Counted from the stretch's first letter, positions 24,935-36,852 are shown. The stretch is 64,000 nt of DNA from Danio rerio (GCF_049306965.1 NC_133194.1:4237501-4301500), one strand, 5' to 3'. The notes: a model not told the origin generated them from the letters alone. Numbers and translations are program-made.

Positions 24935-25517
24935 GGATTATTTTTAGCTAATAATATCTAATAATAATATTAATATATAATTATCTAACAATAATTAAAA
25001 TGTGAAAAGACAATTGTACTTGAAACTGCACACATAAAACAACAACAACAGTAATTTATAGTAAACACAAGTATTTTTAGTGCCATACTATAGTAAAGTG
25101 TATTTTACTGTATTACTGTGTTACTCACAACTCTGTTAATCAATGAACTGATAAATTAGTGAACTGATGAACTGTAATAGATACGGTATTCTTTAGTTTT
25201 TACTACAGTAAACTGGTTTACTGTAATAGAATTGAACATGTTGTTGAAAACGTATTATTTTTTACTCGCTGCATTTTAAAACATGTATTCACTCATAATT
25301 CACTCAAACCTAAACTAAAAATCACAAGCAAATGAAGGGATCATTATAAAAATATTTGATATTTTATGAGTAATTTGCAAACAGTTGTTCTATTACCATA
25401 GTATATTACCACAACCGATCAGCTAATGTACTTTACAACTGTATAGTTCAAAAACTCTATAGTATTAACAATGAATTGGTATATTATTTTTTCAAACAAG
25501 TAGTATGAATGAATAAA
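24320..25517. other. AT-rich segment present only in unit 1
   Basis: About 1.2 kb with no gene, including a (TA)n tract at 24,857-24,931. In units 2-4 the flanks 'atatttaaata' and 'aataagtcgatcatg' are joined directly (for example near 34,870), so units 2-4 carry a shared deletion or unit 1 carries an insertion. I see no terminal repeats, which favours a deletion. Confidence 0.7.
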
Positions 25518-26183
25518 TCAATAAGTCGATCATGATTTCATAATATTGGCTTATGATCTACCTGAAATCTTATACAAAGGTCAAATACTATTGGATTTTT
25601 CAGTACTTATCTATTAATTTAAGTATATGTCTTAAACTCAGACATTTCTCACCTTGAGAAACACCTGAGGGGAAAACCTAAGGCAAGACTTGAAGCTCTA
25701 AAAGATAATATTCATCACATGAAATGCAACCGGAGAGCAGTTTTTGTGGACTCTCTCTGTCACTCATTAGTATCCTGTTCGCTCCTGTCATGCCAAAATT
25801 AATATAAGCCCGTCTGGCAGCGTCCACTCCAGCCATAACTCACCTTATATCTGTTATCAAGCATCTAAAAATACAGCTCCTGAGATGAAGAGCATCTGAC
25901 AGTCAGGGCTAATGATGAAACTTCTGCTCAGACAATGATCTGAGGACAGCAGCGATGTTTACGAGCGAGCTAAATGCTGCATTGTGTAGCTATAGTACAC
26001 AGACGGCATTGTTACTTCATATGTGCTTAAATATCTCTCTGAAATAACGCAAACACTCTCAAAGTGCGTAAAAGAGTATTAAGAGTTGAGCATGATACGA
26101 TGTGAATACTAGTTAGCGTCCATAGATATATACGTTAAATGTCGCCTACCCTAATGTTGTCTTTTGGACGGAATGCGTCAACA

Positions 26184-26255
26184 GATCCGCCATTTTAGTA
26201 CAGGGTAACGCTCCTTTTAAACGAACTCTCCTTTTAAATGAGCGCCATCTAGCGG
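26184..26255 (-). promoter_or_regulatory. YY1-type and CTCF-type motifs, unit 1
   Basis: On the minus strand, CCGCTAGATGGCGC (26,242-26,255) fits the vertebrate CTCF core consensus CCRSYAGRKGGCRS at every position. About 50 bp away, AAAATGGCGGATC (26,184-26,196) fits the YY1 consensus. Both are repeated in every complete unit in the same orientation. CTCF is the main vertebrate insulator and loop-anchor protein; binding here is inferred, not shown. Confidence 0.55.
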
Positions 26256-26628
26256 TCACATAATCTAATGACCAAATATTATGACAACTTATTCACTTCT
26301 TTTATAAATATATATATATATAATTTGACATTAATTTTTTTTTTCTCAACACCACATTGGTCATTTTCACAAGACAAATTTGTGTTGTTGGAAACTGTAT
26401 TTTATATACTTAAATTTGACTTTTGCATGCTAAAAGTACTTGAGGAAGAGACGTTTTACTTGATTTGAGTCATTAAAAACTCCGACTATATTATGAAAGA
26501 GGTAGCCTATATCTGTTGTATTCACCCTAAAACCTACAGTAGGTTGATATAAAACCAAAACAACACCCATTCTTGTCTTAGGACTTTTTATTAAGCAATT
26601 TTTATAATAACAGCAAGTTCATGACATG

Positions 26629-26631
<3 letters not shown>

Positions 26632-26701
<70 letters not shown>
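26632..26701. repeat. (TA)n microsatellite, unit 1
   Basis: About 68 bp of TA repeats. The matching site holds about 50 bp in unit 2 (36,072-36,124), about 10 bp in unit 3 (45,900-45,910) and about 22 bp in unit 4 (55,684-55,706). Confidence 0.95.
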
Positions 26702-26703
<2 letters not shown>

Positions 26704-27420
26704 AATAATTTAAAAAAATAATAATAAATATAGTTATGTAACAACTATAACATTACTCTTATGTCTTAGGACAACTTTGATTAACTTTTGATTACCTACA
26801 CTAAACGTTGATTATTGAAGGTACATTTATAACTATTTATTTGTAGACTACTGTATTATCAAACCATGTTGCATACAAATGCATTCAACAGACTTGTATG
26901 ACAGTGTATTGCTGTAGAGGACAAATAAAACACGAGACAGGTGTTTAGGAAGAGTTTAGTTTATTTTGTTTGACCTGCAAACTTTTCTAAACAAGACAAA
27001 CTCTCAGAAAACAGACCGGAATCATTATGATGCGCGCGCTCGTGGAGATACCCCGCGGTCGTCTTCAACTGTCGTCTTCAATAGTCCTTCTTTGCTCAAC
27101 AACTCATCTGAAAAACAAAGCAAAACATTACAACATTCAGACAAAGAGCAGAGAGCATAGAATCACCAAGAGGCGATACTCTAGTGCAATTTGGGAAACA
27201 ACGCGCTTTTTGAATAAATTAAATAAAAACAAAGCCGCTGTTTGCCATTGCGTCAGCAATGATATCCAATGCACGAGCGACCGCTTTCACTTCAAAATGG
27301 CCGAATCTGTTGCTCTTGGTCATCCTAGGCTCTATGCATAAAGTTAAATCATAACAGTTATCATGGTTTCTATTTCAAACTATAGTAAACTAAAGTTTGA
27401 AACTATAGTTTAAAATAGAA

Positions 27421-27921
27421 GATGAGTGGGCCTCGCTACTCCCACCCACCATAACCCTCGCAGCGAGGTCCCACTACCGGCCCCCCGTGTTTCCCTGAGG
27501 GTCCTCGGGGGTTGTTTGTTCCCTGCCTAGGGCTCAAAGGCCGCCTCGCCTCAGGGAGTGCACGGAAAGACCGGGCGCCAGGCCGTGCCAGTATTCACTG
27601 GATGTTGCTCGGCGGCACATTTCGAGCAACAAACACGTAATATTCTTCGCGATATTGCGTTTATGTACGCAAACCGCAAGGAACTACAGCACAGACGGGC
27701 CCGGGTGAAGCATCACGAAGCGGACTTCGTGAGTTTGGCGTAGCTCCACTCGTACCGTCGGTATTGAACTCACCTTGGTCAAGTACAAACAGCTACACCG
27801 GGCGAACTGACAACGCTGTTAGAGAGCACACGAGCTTTATAGGAATGCATATGCAAATTTTTACAAGGCACACTGTTGTCAGGTCGTCATGGCGAGCGCT
27901 GAGGAGGGCTAAGCTGATTGG
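27421..27921 (-). promoter_or_regulatory. GC-rich hairpin island with CCAAT-octamer-TATA promoter layout, unit 1
   Basis: Read on the minus strand: CCAATCAG (27,914-27,921), octamer ATTTGCAT (27,851-27,858), TATAAA (27,836-27,841), then CCAAG|GTGAGT (27,770-27,776), a consensus splice donor. CCAAT-octamer-TATA is the order used by H2B-type histone promoters, but no histone reading frame follows. Beyond the donor is about 350 bp of GC-rich DNA with self-complementary stems: CACGAAG/CTTCGTG (27,714/27,725), GTTGCTCG/CGAGCAAC (27,604/27,623), CCTCGCT/AGCGAGG (27,431/27,472), and GGCGTAGCT with AGCTACACC (27,737/27,791). A possible second exon starts after TTTTTCAG at 27,107 and runs to an AATAAA at 26,960-26,965. 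The product, if any, is probably non-coding; not identified. Confidence 0.5.
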
Positions 27922-28204
27922 AGCACAGATTCTCGGGAATCTGCGTCACGGCTAGTTGCCGTCTGCTGTTGACAAAAATATCTTAAATATAATAAATATT
28001 TATTTTATGTAATTTAATGCAGTGCTTCTTGTACAATCTGAGACCCACTTTATATCGGATATCACTCAGCCAGTGGAGATCGCTGATTTTTAAAGAAAAC
28101 AGACCTCAAACATGCTGATTTTTCCTTTGGCAGTTTGCTGGAAGCGCTTAACCCAGGTTACTGACAAATTAAAAGTCCTATTAGCATGCTTCAGCATATA
28201 CCCT

Positions 28205-28990
28205 AAAATCCCAGAATGTCTTTCGAAAAAGAGTACGGGTTTAACACCGCCATCCTGGCCAAATCTACCCACTTGCCTCTGTCCATCATGGCTTCATTAC
28301 TCTGTCTTCTCTCTCTGTGATGTGCGGTCTGGTGGAAAACGGCTGCTGTCGCTTCATCCAGGTGGATGCTACACTGGTGGTAGATGAGGAGATTGCTACC
28401 CCATAAATACCAAACTAGCTAAATTTAATAACAGTATTTCCCCTAAATGCTCATTTTGTACTCAATATGATGAAACACTAAAGCATTTATTTTGGGACTG
28501 TACTTACTGTAAAGTGTTTTGGGTTGACTTTTCCAATTTCATTAAAAAATTCTTATTTCCAAACTTCTGTATTTCCCCAAAAAATTGTGTTCTTTGGTTA
28601 CTCTCTGAGTGTAGATCCTTCTCATTGTAAATTTATTATTGATTTATTGTTTTTTTATAGCAACATTTTACTTCCATAAATGTTAATTTTCAAAGAAACA
28701 CCCTTACTTTTTATTTTCAGAAAGGACTTTGAAATTTATGTGAACTCTTTAAAAGACTCTTAACAATTACACTGCATGTAAAACACTTTCTTGGTGTAAA
28801 TCATTTAAACTTGTTTAATTTGCTGGAATTCTATTTATGTAACCCTCTTTGTCTCGTTGTTCTTATTATATCTTTGTAATGTTCTTTCTTGCATTAAAAA
28901 AAGTAGATGAGGAGATTCCCCCTATGTGTAAAGCGCTTTAAGTGCCAAGAAAAGTGCTATATAAATGTAAGGAATTATTATTATTATTAT
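28205..28990 (+). repeat. L2-like LINE 3' end interrupted by L1, unit 1
   Basis: The 3' tail 'aaagcgctttaagtgccaag' followed by 'gctatataaatgtaagga' and (ATT)n is the usual end of fish L2-type elements and SINEs that borrow it. The preceding part (28,205-28,394) is also L2-like ('ggtggatgctacactggtgg'). It is split at 28,394 by an L1 insertion. Non-coding relic. Confidence 0.65.
28395..28902 (+). mobile_element. 5'-truncated L1 inserted in the L2 tail, unit 1
   Basis: The 508-bp insert is flanked by the 15-bp direct repeat gtagatgaggagatt (28,380-28,394 and 28,903-28,917) and ends in an A-run, as target-primed reverse transcription leaves it. Its 5' part reads as the C-terminal zinc-knuckle region of L1 ORF2 ('CSFCTQYDETLKHLFWDC', then W-D-F). 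It is a dead fragment with no promoter and most of ORF2 missing. Confidence 0.8.
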
Positions 28991-29084
28991 AAAGCACTGT
29001 TCTACCATCATGATATAGCCAGACTAAAATGAAGATCACATTATTACGATTAGCTTAAACTACAGCGAACACTCCACTCACTGA

Positions 29085-29635
29085 CAAACAGCCCCTTTCA
29101 TAAAGATTTATTCCACAGGTCTGTCATAATCAGGCAAATATACATTAACATACAGAATATCGGCTTCTTGTGATGCGCCACACGTTAAATAACGCAATAG
29201 TTCAAGACACACGTTTGCTTTTTTTCTCTACTTAAAAGAACGATAACAATACATCATAACAAGAGCAACAACAACAACAACAATAATTCATATCATAAAG
29301 ATAAGCCAAGTTGTCTTTTCTAAAATTCAATATATAGCGACTCTTTTAAGGTGCACCACATGATCGGCAGGTGACTTGTTAAAGAAACTCAACAAATGTT
29401 GCACCATGACACACACAGTGAAATAGACAGAGACTTTTTGCAAACGTTGTATATGTATATAAGTGTCTCTTTAAGGTCGTCTTCTGGCACTTACTCCAGA
29501 GCGCGTCCGGCTCGGCTGTGTTTCTAAAGTTAAAGCAGTCTGTTCTTGTTGGTTTGGCACACGTCAGGGTGGAAGCGGTGGTAGAGTAAGGCTTCTCTTC
29601 TTCTCTTTATATCCAGAAGACTCTGATATCTCATC
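29085..29635 (-). other. map7d1: map7d1 3' UTR and poly(A) signal, unit 1
   Basis: The terminal exon continues past its TGA to an AATAAA on the minus strand at 29,107-29,112. Equivalent hexamers lie at 38,879-38,884, 48,682-48,687 and 58,505-58,510. The UTR is otherwise unremarkable, with a CAA repeat near 29,265 that varies in length between units. Confidence 0.6.
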
Positions 29636-32598
29636 TCACAGCACCTCTGCAGGAAAACAGCAGAAACACATGTGAGAAGATGATTTATTGAACTGTTAAA
29701 AGCTTGCCAACAACATCTATGACTGGTATTATGAAGCTGAAAATAGAGACGCTTTGCAGAATGCCAAGGCTGCTTTTTTCAGTCATTCACACTGTCCTAA
29801 AGTCAACAAACTGCAGAAATAATCAGTTTCATGCATGGAAAATAGCTTGAAGACTCTCTTAATCATCCTTTATACATTATTTTCAAGATTTTATTTTAGG
29901 TTCAGTTTAGTTCAGTTCAGTATAATGTAAATGTCACTGCTGAAAGACGAAACACTGGAAAGCAACTCCACTGGTGACCAGATTTGATCCATATATGATC
30001 TAACATACAGCTGAAACCAGAAGTTTACATACACTCTAAAAAAAGAAACACAATCATTTAAATAACGTCTGATGTTAAATGATACTAAACGTTTACTATT
30101 TTAAGTCTGTTAGGATAACCTAAATGATTTACATTTGCTAAATGCCAGAATAAAGAGAGAATTTTTTATTGAGAATTTTTATTAATTTCTAGACAGTCAA
30201 AAGTTTACACACATTTCCTTGGTGATTGTTTAGCTTTGCTTTTAAACTGTTTAACTTTGGTCAAATGTTTTGGGTATCCTTCCACAAGCTTCTCACAATA
30301 GTTTGCTGGAATTTTGGCCCATTCCTCCTGACAGAATTGGTGTAACTGAGTCAGATTTGTTGGTTGTCTTGCTCGCACAAGCTTTTTCAACTCTGCCCTC
30401 AAATTTTCTACAGGATTGAGATCAGGGCTTTGTGATGGCCACTCCAAAACATTCACTCTGTTGTCCTTAAAGCACATTTGAACTAATTTGTCAGTATGCT
30501 TAGGGTCATGGTCTGTTTGGAAGAGCCATTTGTGGCCAAGTTTTAATTTCCTGGCTGATGTCTTGAGATGTTGCTTCAGTATTTCTACATAATGTTTTTT
30601 CTTCATGATGCCATCTATGCTGTGAAGTGGACCAGTCCCTCCTGCAGCCAAACAGTCCCACAACATGATGCTGCCGCCCCCATACTTCACAGTTAGGATG
30701 GTGTTCATAAGTGTGTAAGCTTTCCCCTTCGTCCTCCAAATGTAACACTGCTCATTATAGCCAAACAGTTCAATCTTAGCTTCATCAGAGCACAGGACAT
30801 GTCTCCAGAAATTAGTCTTTTTCCCAGTGTAATTCAGCAAATTGTAACCTGGCTTTTGTGTTGATTCTGGCTTGTTGATTTTTTCATGTTGTCACACAAG
30901 GAAGCAGTGTGTGTTTGAGGTTTTCCTTCAATACTATTCTACAGTTGTGCCTCCAATTAACTCAAATGTTGTCAATTAGCCAATCAGAAACTTCTAAAAG
31001 CTTGACATCATCATCTGAGCTTTTTCAGAGGCAGAATAATCTTACTGTATGTAAACTTGACTTTTAAGAAAGGTTATAACAATTTATCAAAAATATTTCT
31101 CTCATTATTTTGCTATTAAGCAGAACAGAAACAAATTTGATCATCCTAACTTACCTAAAAAATAAGTTTAGTCTCATTAAAAAAAAAATAATAATTATGT
31201 GCCTCTTTATAAAGTGTATGTAAACGTCTGGTTTCAACTGTACGTAATCGAACAAAATCTGATTCTACCTGCCACATGTTGAGGTTTCATAGGCCCCGCC
31301 TTCATCATGAACGGTTCTCCTCCCTCGAAGGCCATGATTGGGTCAGCCGGTTGACTCTGCCCACTGTTCCCACTGTGATTGGACAGCTTGATTATCTCCT
31401 CAAAGTCTGCTGCGTCTCCATTGGAGGACAGTCCATTCTGATGCTTAGTGGGCGGAGCTCCGTTAATGACCGGTGCTGCGTCCCAGGACAGAGAGCTGAA
31501 GAAGACACACAAGCGGGAAAATAAGCAAAACATAATTCATGCAGCTTCATTTCACTTTCAATTCATGCAGCGTCTCGATTACTTCATTGGTGATTGGTTT
31601 GTCGCACCAGTTTGAAGAGCTTCTGACGGATTTTTCTGTATTACTGCAAGACGAGAGGAAAACAACATTGTATTTTTTATTTTAACCCTACTTACATGAT
31701 ATTAATGAAAGAGTGATTTTTATATATTCACAGTCCTATAAATAGATTTTTACCGCTGTCAGTGACTCTGCCATTCACTTGAGTTGAAGTTTTAACATCT
31801 TTCTGCAAAGAAATGAATAAACCAGGTTAATTTTCTTTTATTGAGTGTGTTTAAGATGAATTTATGAAACACACACACATCTCACCTGTGCTCCTGCGTC
31901 ACTCTTACGAGTCCTCTTCATGATTTCTTCCAGACGCTAAAAATGTAAACACAAACGTTAAACCAACAGTACTGAACTAAAATCTCAAATACAATTGAAG
32001 ACAAAATTTTAAGCCCTCCTGTGAAATTTAAATCGTTTAAACATATTTCCCAAGTGCTATATTTAACAATTTTTAAAAATTCATTCATTCATTTTCTTTC
32101 AGTTTAGTCCCTTTATTTATCATGGGCCACCACAACAGTATGAACCGCCAACTTATCCAGCATATGTTTTACACAGCGGAAGCCCTTCCAGCTGCAAAGC
32201 AGTACTGGGAAACATCCATAGACACTCATTCACACACACTAAGAACATGCAAACTCCACACAGAAATGCCAAATGACCCAGACAGGACTCGAACCAGCGA
32301 CCTTCTTTCTTTGAGGCGACAGCGTGGGATTAATTTCCGGATAAAGCATGGGAGCGGTCGGTAACTGGTGTAATTTGAATGGGAGCGGGCGGTCTAACAA
32401 TATCACTCCCGAGCGAGCGAGCACGCCTATGTGTGTGTGTGAATGAGAGAGCGTGATGCTGTGTTTAGCTTGATTGGTGGACTTTTATTTTACCTTCTTT
32501 CTTTCCAAGCATTCCAGCTCCTCCTTCTGGAAGTGTTTCTCTCGTTCGATCCTCTGTTTCTCTGCTTTCTCTCGGGCTTTGGATTCAGCCTCTTCTCG
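29636..32598 (-). CDS. map7d1: MAP7 domain-containing protein 1, last five coding exons, copy 1
   Basis: MAP7-family proteins bind microtubules through an N-terminal coil; their C-terminal MAP7 domain recruits kinesin-1. Exons, right to left: 32494-32598 ([15 protein letters not shown]..., 35 codons), 31886-31936 ([17 protein letters not shown]), 31754-31802, 31269-31475 ('[15 protein letters not shown]', '[12 protein letters not shown]'), 29636-29646 (ending EVL-stop). Phases join cleanly. The charged helix and '[11 protein letters not shown]' are diagnostic of the MAP7 domain, and the '...EVL' end matches the family. Synteny with thrap3 favours map7d1 over map7. The phase requires the GACGCAG acceptor for the fourth exon. 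This copy has Cys at position 30 of the first exon where other copies have Arg. A Sleeping Beauty-like element lies in the last intron. Confidence 0.85.
30008..31240 (-). mobile_element. Sleeping Beauty-like Tc1 transposon, truncated, unit 1
   Basis: The 1,233-bp element is flanked by TA and has inverted ends (CAGCTGAAACCAGAAGTTTA at the left; the inverse of CAGTTGAAACCAGACGTTTA at the right). A minus-strand frame of 211 codons (30,205-30,840) matches the Tc1/Sleeping Beauty catalytic domain. It has the first Asp in 'LCSDEAKIELFG', the second in '[10 protein letters not shown]', and the Glu in 'SPDLNPVENL' 34 residues later (DD34E). The N-terminal DNA-binding part is missing, so it cannot encode a working transposase. 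It sits in the last map7d1 intron; same site in all complete units. Confidence 0.9.
32081..32322 (-). repeat. DANA-type SINE, unit 1 (head truncated)
   Basis: The body ('agtttagtccctttatttat', 'cagcggaagcccttccagct', 'aacatgcaaactccacacag') is the typical zebrafish DANA SINE read from its tail. The internal part is shortened compared with the full family. The tRNA-like head, which should follow at the right, is cut after 'gaggcgacag'; units 2-4 keep it plus about 40 bp more. Confidence 0.75.
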
Positions 32599-33324
32599 CT
32601 GCCAAAGACACATAAAACCACATCATACATTAATTTATTACACATCTCTAAAATACCTAAAAGTCTAGTGCCATGTCACATATGGGACCCCACGTTTGGC
32701 TGGTTAGTGTGGTCCAATAATGTCCTTTCACCATGTCCAGTCAGCTGCTTTAATCAGCTTTATCAGTGGTTATCAGCTGATAGATATGGGCCAGTAGGGG
32801 CCTTCCGTTCAGTAAATGTCACTCAGAAGGCTGTTATCGCCCATTCACATTGTTAATCAGCTATACTAATAGAGAAGAGTCCAGATCTGTTTTACATTAC
32901 TGTGACGGTTAAGGTAGGGGTAGGCATTAATGAGTTATAATTAATGTGAAATTTAATAAATAATATTAATAATTCTAGTTAACTTCCGGCTGCAGCCGTA
33001 TGCGATCTATAGCTGATTAACCATGTGGATGGATGATAACAGCCTTCAAATGATCTTCTTTTGCGTTCCAGCAGAAGAAAGTGAAGTCTGAGTAAAGGTT
33101 GACAGAACTTAGTTTTGGGTGGACTATCTCTTGACAATGGCTTCCAATATGATCATCATAGTAAAAGCTTAGAGATTATAGACACACATTCTTCTCCGGC
33201 TGTTATTAAGACTGCTGGCAGCTGCTAACACAAAAATAGTCATCTACTATAGGGCCCATGGAAAGTTTCTGGAGCAATGAGTGTCTCAGAGAAAACTAGT
33301 AAAGTCAATACACACACACACATA

Positions 33325-33883
33325 CCCTCACTGGCCACTTTATTAGGTACACCTGTTCAACTGCTCGTTAACAAAGTGAACGCTATGAAGATTGGAAAAA
33401 CGTTCCCTGGTCTAATAAGTCTTTATTTCTGCTGCGACATTCAGATGGCCGGGTCAGAATTTGGCGACAACAACACAAAGCAGGGATCCATCCTGCCTTG
33501 TATCAACGGTTCAGGCTGGTTGTGGTGGTCCATTCCTTAATAACAACAGTGTTAGCAACAGCGATAACACACCATGTCGTAAAGCGTGAATCATCTTAGA
33601 CTGGTTTCTTGAACATGACAATGAGTTCACTGTACTCAAAATGGCCTTCACAGTCACCAGATCTCAATCCAATAGAGCACCTTTGGGATGTGGTGAACCG
33701 GGAGATTCACATCATGGATGTGCAGCCGACAAATCTGCAGCAGCTGTGTGACGCTATCATGTCAATATGGCGCAAAATCTCTGAGGAATATTTCCAGTAC
33801 CTTGTTGAATCTATGCCATGAAGGATTAAGGCAGTTCTGAAAGCAAATAAATAAGGTGTACCTAATAAAGTGGCCGGTGAGTG
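33325..33883 (+). mobile_element. Tc1-like relic, copy in unit 2
   Basis: Same insertion as 22,281-22,824, flanked by TA, with the C-terminal transposase frame at 33,609-33,821 ('SPDLNPIEHLWDVV'). Confidence 0.8.
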
Positions 33884-35556
33884 TAAACAAGACGAAAACA
33901 TATTATTTGGTTTTTTTCCTGCTGTTAAAAAAAAAAAAAAAAAACACCAAAGTGACCCGAACTCCAACATGGGAGAGTTAAATGAACGAGAAAATTTGGC
34001 CAATTGAAACTCGATTCTGTCCTTCAATTGGCTTGAACTCTGGATCGCTGTAATGTAATCAGTGTGTCAATGAGACCGTCCGGAGTGAATGAAGGATCGC
34101 CACACAGCACGACTCTGCAATCCTGCCTGTCACACCAGCAAACTGTTTACATTCCCAAACTGATCTAGAGGGTAACTACATCAAGACATTCAATTCACAT
34201 TCAGCAAATATTCGTTTTGATGTCAGACAGTCCATATTATTTGACTAGACATTTCTCAATATTCAGCTTAAAGTGACATTTAAAGGGTTAACTAGGTTAT
34301 TCAGGCAAGTTAGGGTAAATAGGCAAGTCATTGTATAACAGTGGTCTGTTCTGTAGACTATACAAAAAATATTGCTTAAGAGGGCTAATAACATTGACCT
34401 TAAAATGGTTTGAAAAAAATTAAAAACTGTTTTTCTTCTCGCTATATATATATATATATATATATATAAACAGTCATTTCTCAGTTGTCTTTACACCTTG
34501 CACTGGCTTTTGGGAAATTGTTCAATGAGGCTTTATAGCCAGATTTATACTGACACAACATACTGTACTGCTGGATGGGAATTTAAAGGTCAAAGATTAA
34601 AGGCAAACATGAACTTTGCATCCAGAGCCTCATCAGCCAGTTCAGTTCAGACTTTGGGATCAAATAAAAATAAAAATCAGCATTATTTATGGGCTTTTAA
34701 TATTCTTCATTTTAAAACTGATTGCTTATTCAAGTTAAGCCTTTCATCTAATATTTAATGTTCACTTTTTATTTTAATTGTAGTTTACTGCAGGTATTAG
34801 TAATCTTGCTAGGTTTTCTTACAATTTATGTTTAATATTGAATTATGTTTTTTTATTATATATTTAAATAAGTCAATCAATAAGTCGATCATGATTTCAT
34901 AATATGGGTTTACGATCTACCTAAAATCTTATACAAATGCACTATTGGCTATTTCAGTACTTATATATTAATTTAAGTATATGTCTTAAACTCAAACATT
35001 TCTCACCTTTCTAAGACAAATCTGACGAGAAACACCTGAGGGAAAAACCTGAGGCAAGACTTGAAGCTCTAAAAGATAATATTCATCAAATGAAATGCAA
35101 GCGGAGAGCAGTTTTTGTGGACTCTCTCTGTCACTCATTAGTATCCTGTTCTCTCCTGTCATGCCAAAATTAATATAAGCTCATCTGGCAGCGTCCACTC
35201 CAGCCATAACTCACCTTATATCTGTTATCAAGCATCTAAAAATACAGCTCCTGAGATGAAGAGCATCTGACAGTCAGGGCTAATGATGAAACTTCTGCTC
35301 AGACAATGATCTGAGGACAGCAGCGATGTTTACGAGCGAGCTAAATGCTGCATTGTGTAACTATAGTACACAGACGGCACTGTTACTTCATATGTGCTTA
35401 AATATCTCTCTGAAATAACGCAAACACTCTCAAAGTGCGTAAAAGAGTTTCAAGAGTTGAGCATGATACGACGTGAATACTAGTTAGCGTCCATAGATAT
35501 ATACGTTAAATGTCGCCTACCCTAATGTTGTCTTATGGACGGAATGCGTCAACAGA

Positions 35557-35626
35557 TCCGCCATTTTAGTACAGGGTAACGCTCCTTTGAAATGAACGCT
35601 CCTTTTAAACGAGCGCCATCTAGCGG
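35557..35626 (-). promoter_or_regulatory. YY1-type and CTCF-type motifs, unit 2
   Basis: The CTCF-type core at 35,613-35,626 is identical to that of unit 1. The YY1-type AAAATGGCGGATC lies nearby at about 35,557-35,570. Confidence 0.5.
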
Positions 35627-35669
35627 TCACATAATCTAATGACTAAATATTATGACAACTTATTCAACT

Positions 35670-35676
<7 letters not shown>

Positions 35677-35763
<87 letters not shown>
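35677..35763. repeat. Expanded (TA)n microsatellite, unit 2
   Basis: About 85 bp of TA repeats. The same site is only about 15-20 bp in units 1, 3 and 4, so this is a unit-specific expansion. Confidence 0.95.
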
Positions 35764-35764
<1 letters not shown>

Positions 35765-36070
35765 ATTTGACATAATTTTTTTTTTTCTCAACACCACATT
35801 GGTCATTTTCACAAGACAAATTTGTGTTGTTGGAAACTGTATTTTATATACTTAAATTTGACTTTTGCATGCTAAAAGTACTTGAGGAAGAGACGTTTTA
35901 CTTGATTTGAGTCATTAAAAACTCCGACTATATTATGAAAGAGGTAGCCTATATCTGCTGTATTCACCCTAAAACCTACAGTAGGTTGATATAAAACCAA
36001 AACAACACCCACTCTTGTCTTAGGACTTTTTATTAAGCAATTTTTATAATAACAGCAAGTTCATGACATG

Positions 36071-36127
<57 letters not shown>

Positions 36128-36852
36128 CTGCTGGTTTTAAACAAACAAAATAATAATAAATATAGTTATGTAACAACTATAACATTACTCTTATGTCTTA
36201 GGACAACTTTGATTAACTTTTGATTACCTACACTAAACGTTGATTATTGAAGGTACATTTATAATTATTTATTTGTAGACTACTGTATTATCAAACCATG
36301 TTGCATACAAATGCATTCAACAGACTTGTATGACAGTGTATTGCTGTAGATGACAAATAAAACACGAGACAGATGTTTAGGAAGAGTATAGTTTATTTTG
36401 TTTGACCTGCAAACTTTTCTAAACAAGACAAACTCTCAGAAAACACACCGGAATCATTATGATGCGCGCGCTCGTGGAGATACCCCGCGGTCGTCTTCAA
36501 CTGTTGTCTTCAATAGTCCATCTTTGCTCAAAAACTCATCTGAAAAACAAAGCAAAACATTACAACATTCAGACAAAGAGCAGAGAGCATAGAATCACCA
36601 AGAGGCGATACTCTAGTGCAATTTGGGAAACAACGCGCTTTTTAAATAAATTAAATAAAAACAAAGCCGCTGTTTGCCATTGCGTCAGCAATGATATCCA
36701 ATGCACGAGCGATCGCTTTCACTTTAAAATGGCCGAATCTGTTGCTCTTGGTCATCCTAGGCTCTTTGCATAAAGTTAAATCATAACAGTTATCATGGTT
36801 TCTATTTCAAACTATAGTAAACTAAAGTTTGAAACTATAGTTTAAAATAGAA

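Larger units (their letters stand above)
22011..33044. repeat. Tandem array unit 1 (11.03 kb)
   Basis: This unit borders unique DNA. It is longer than the others because it keeps about 1.2 kb (24,320-25,517), a CA/TG-rich stretch around 23,600-23,870 and the 5' part of a MITE that units 2-5 lack. It lacks about 350 bp found in units 2-4 after position 27,990. It holds the map7d1 3' exons, the regulatory island and the full set of nested transposons. Confidence 0.95.

Noticed and set aside
27027-27341. 104-codon plus-strand frame MMRALVEIPRGR... repeated in each unit
   Set aside because: No family similarity, no splice or promoter context on that strand, and unit differences include unconstrained substitutions.
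27558-27743. 61-codon frame inside the GC island, present in every unit
   Set aside because: It opens with GTG, not ATG, has no recognisable domain, and the region is better explained by hairpin-forming non-coding sequence.
27737-27776. Resemblance of 'TGAGTTCAAT' in the island to a stretch of RNase P RNA
   Set aside because: Only about ten bases agree, and the other conserved regions of RNase P or RNase MRP RNA were not found.
27421-27921. Histone H2A/H2B gene behind the octamer-TATA promoter
   Set aside because: No frame on either strand reads as any core or linker histone, and no histone 3' stem-loop is present.
31276-31524. Plus-strand 82-codon frame, repeated at 41,054, 50,854 and 60,658
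   Set aside because: It is antisense to the fourth map7d1 exon; its repetition only reflects the array.
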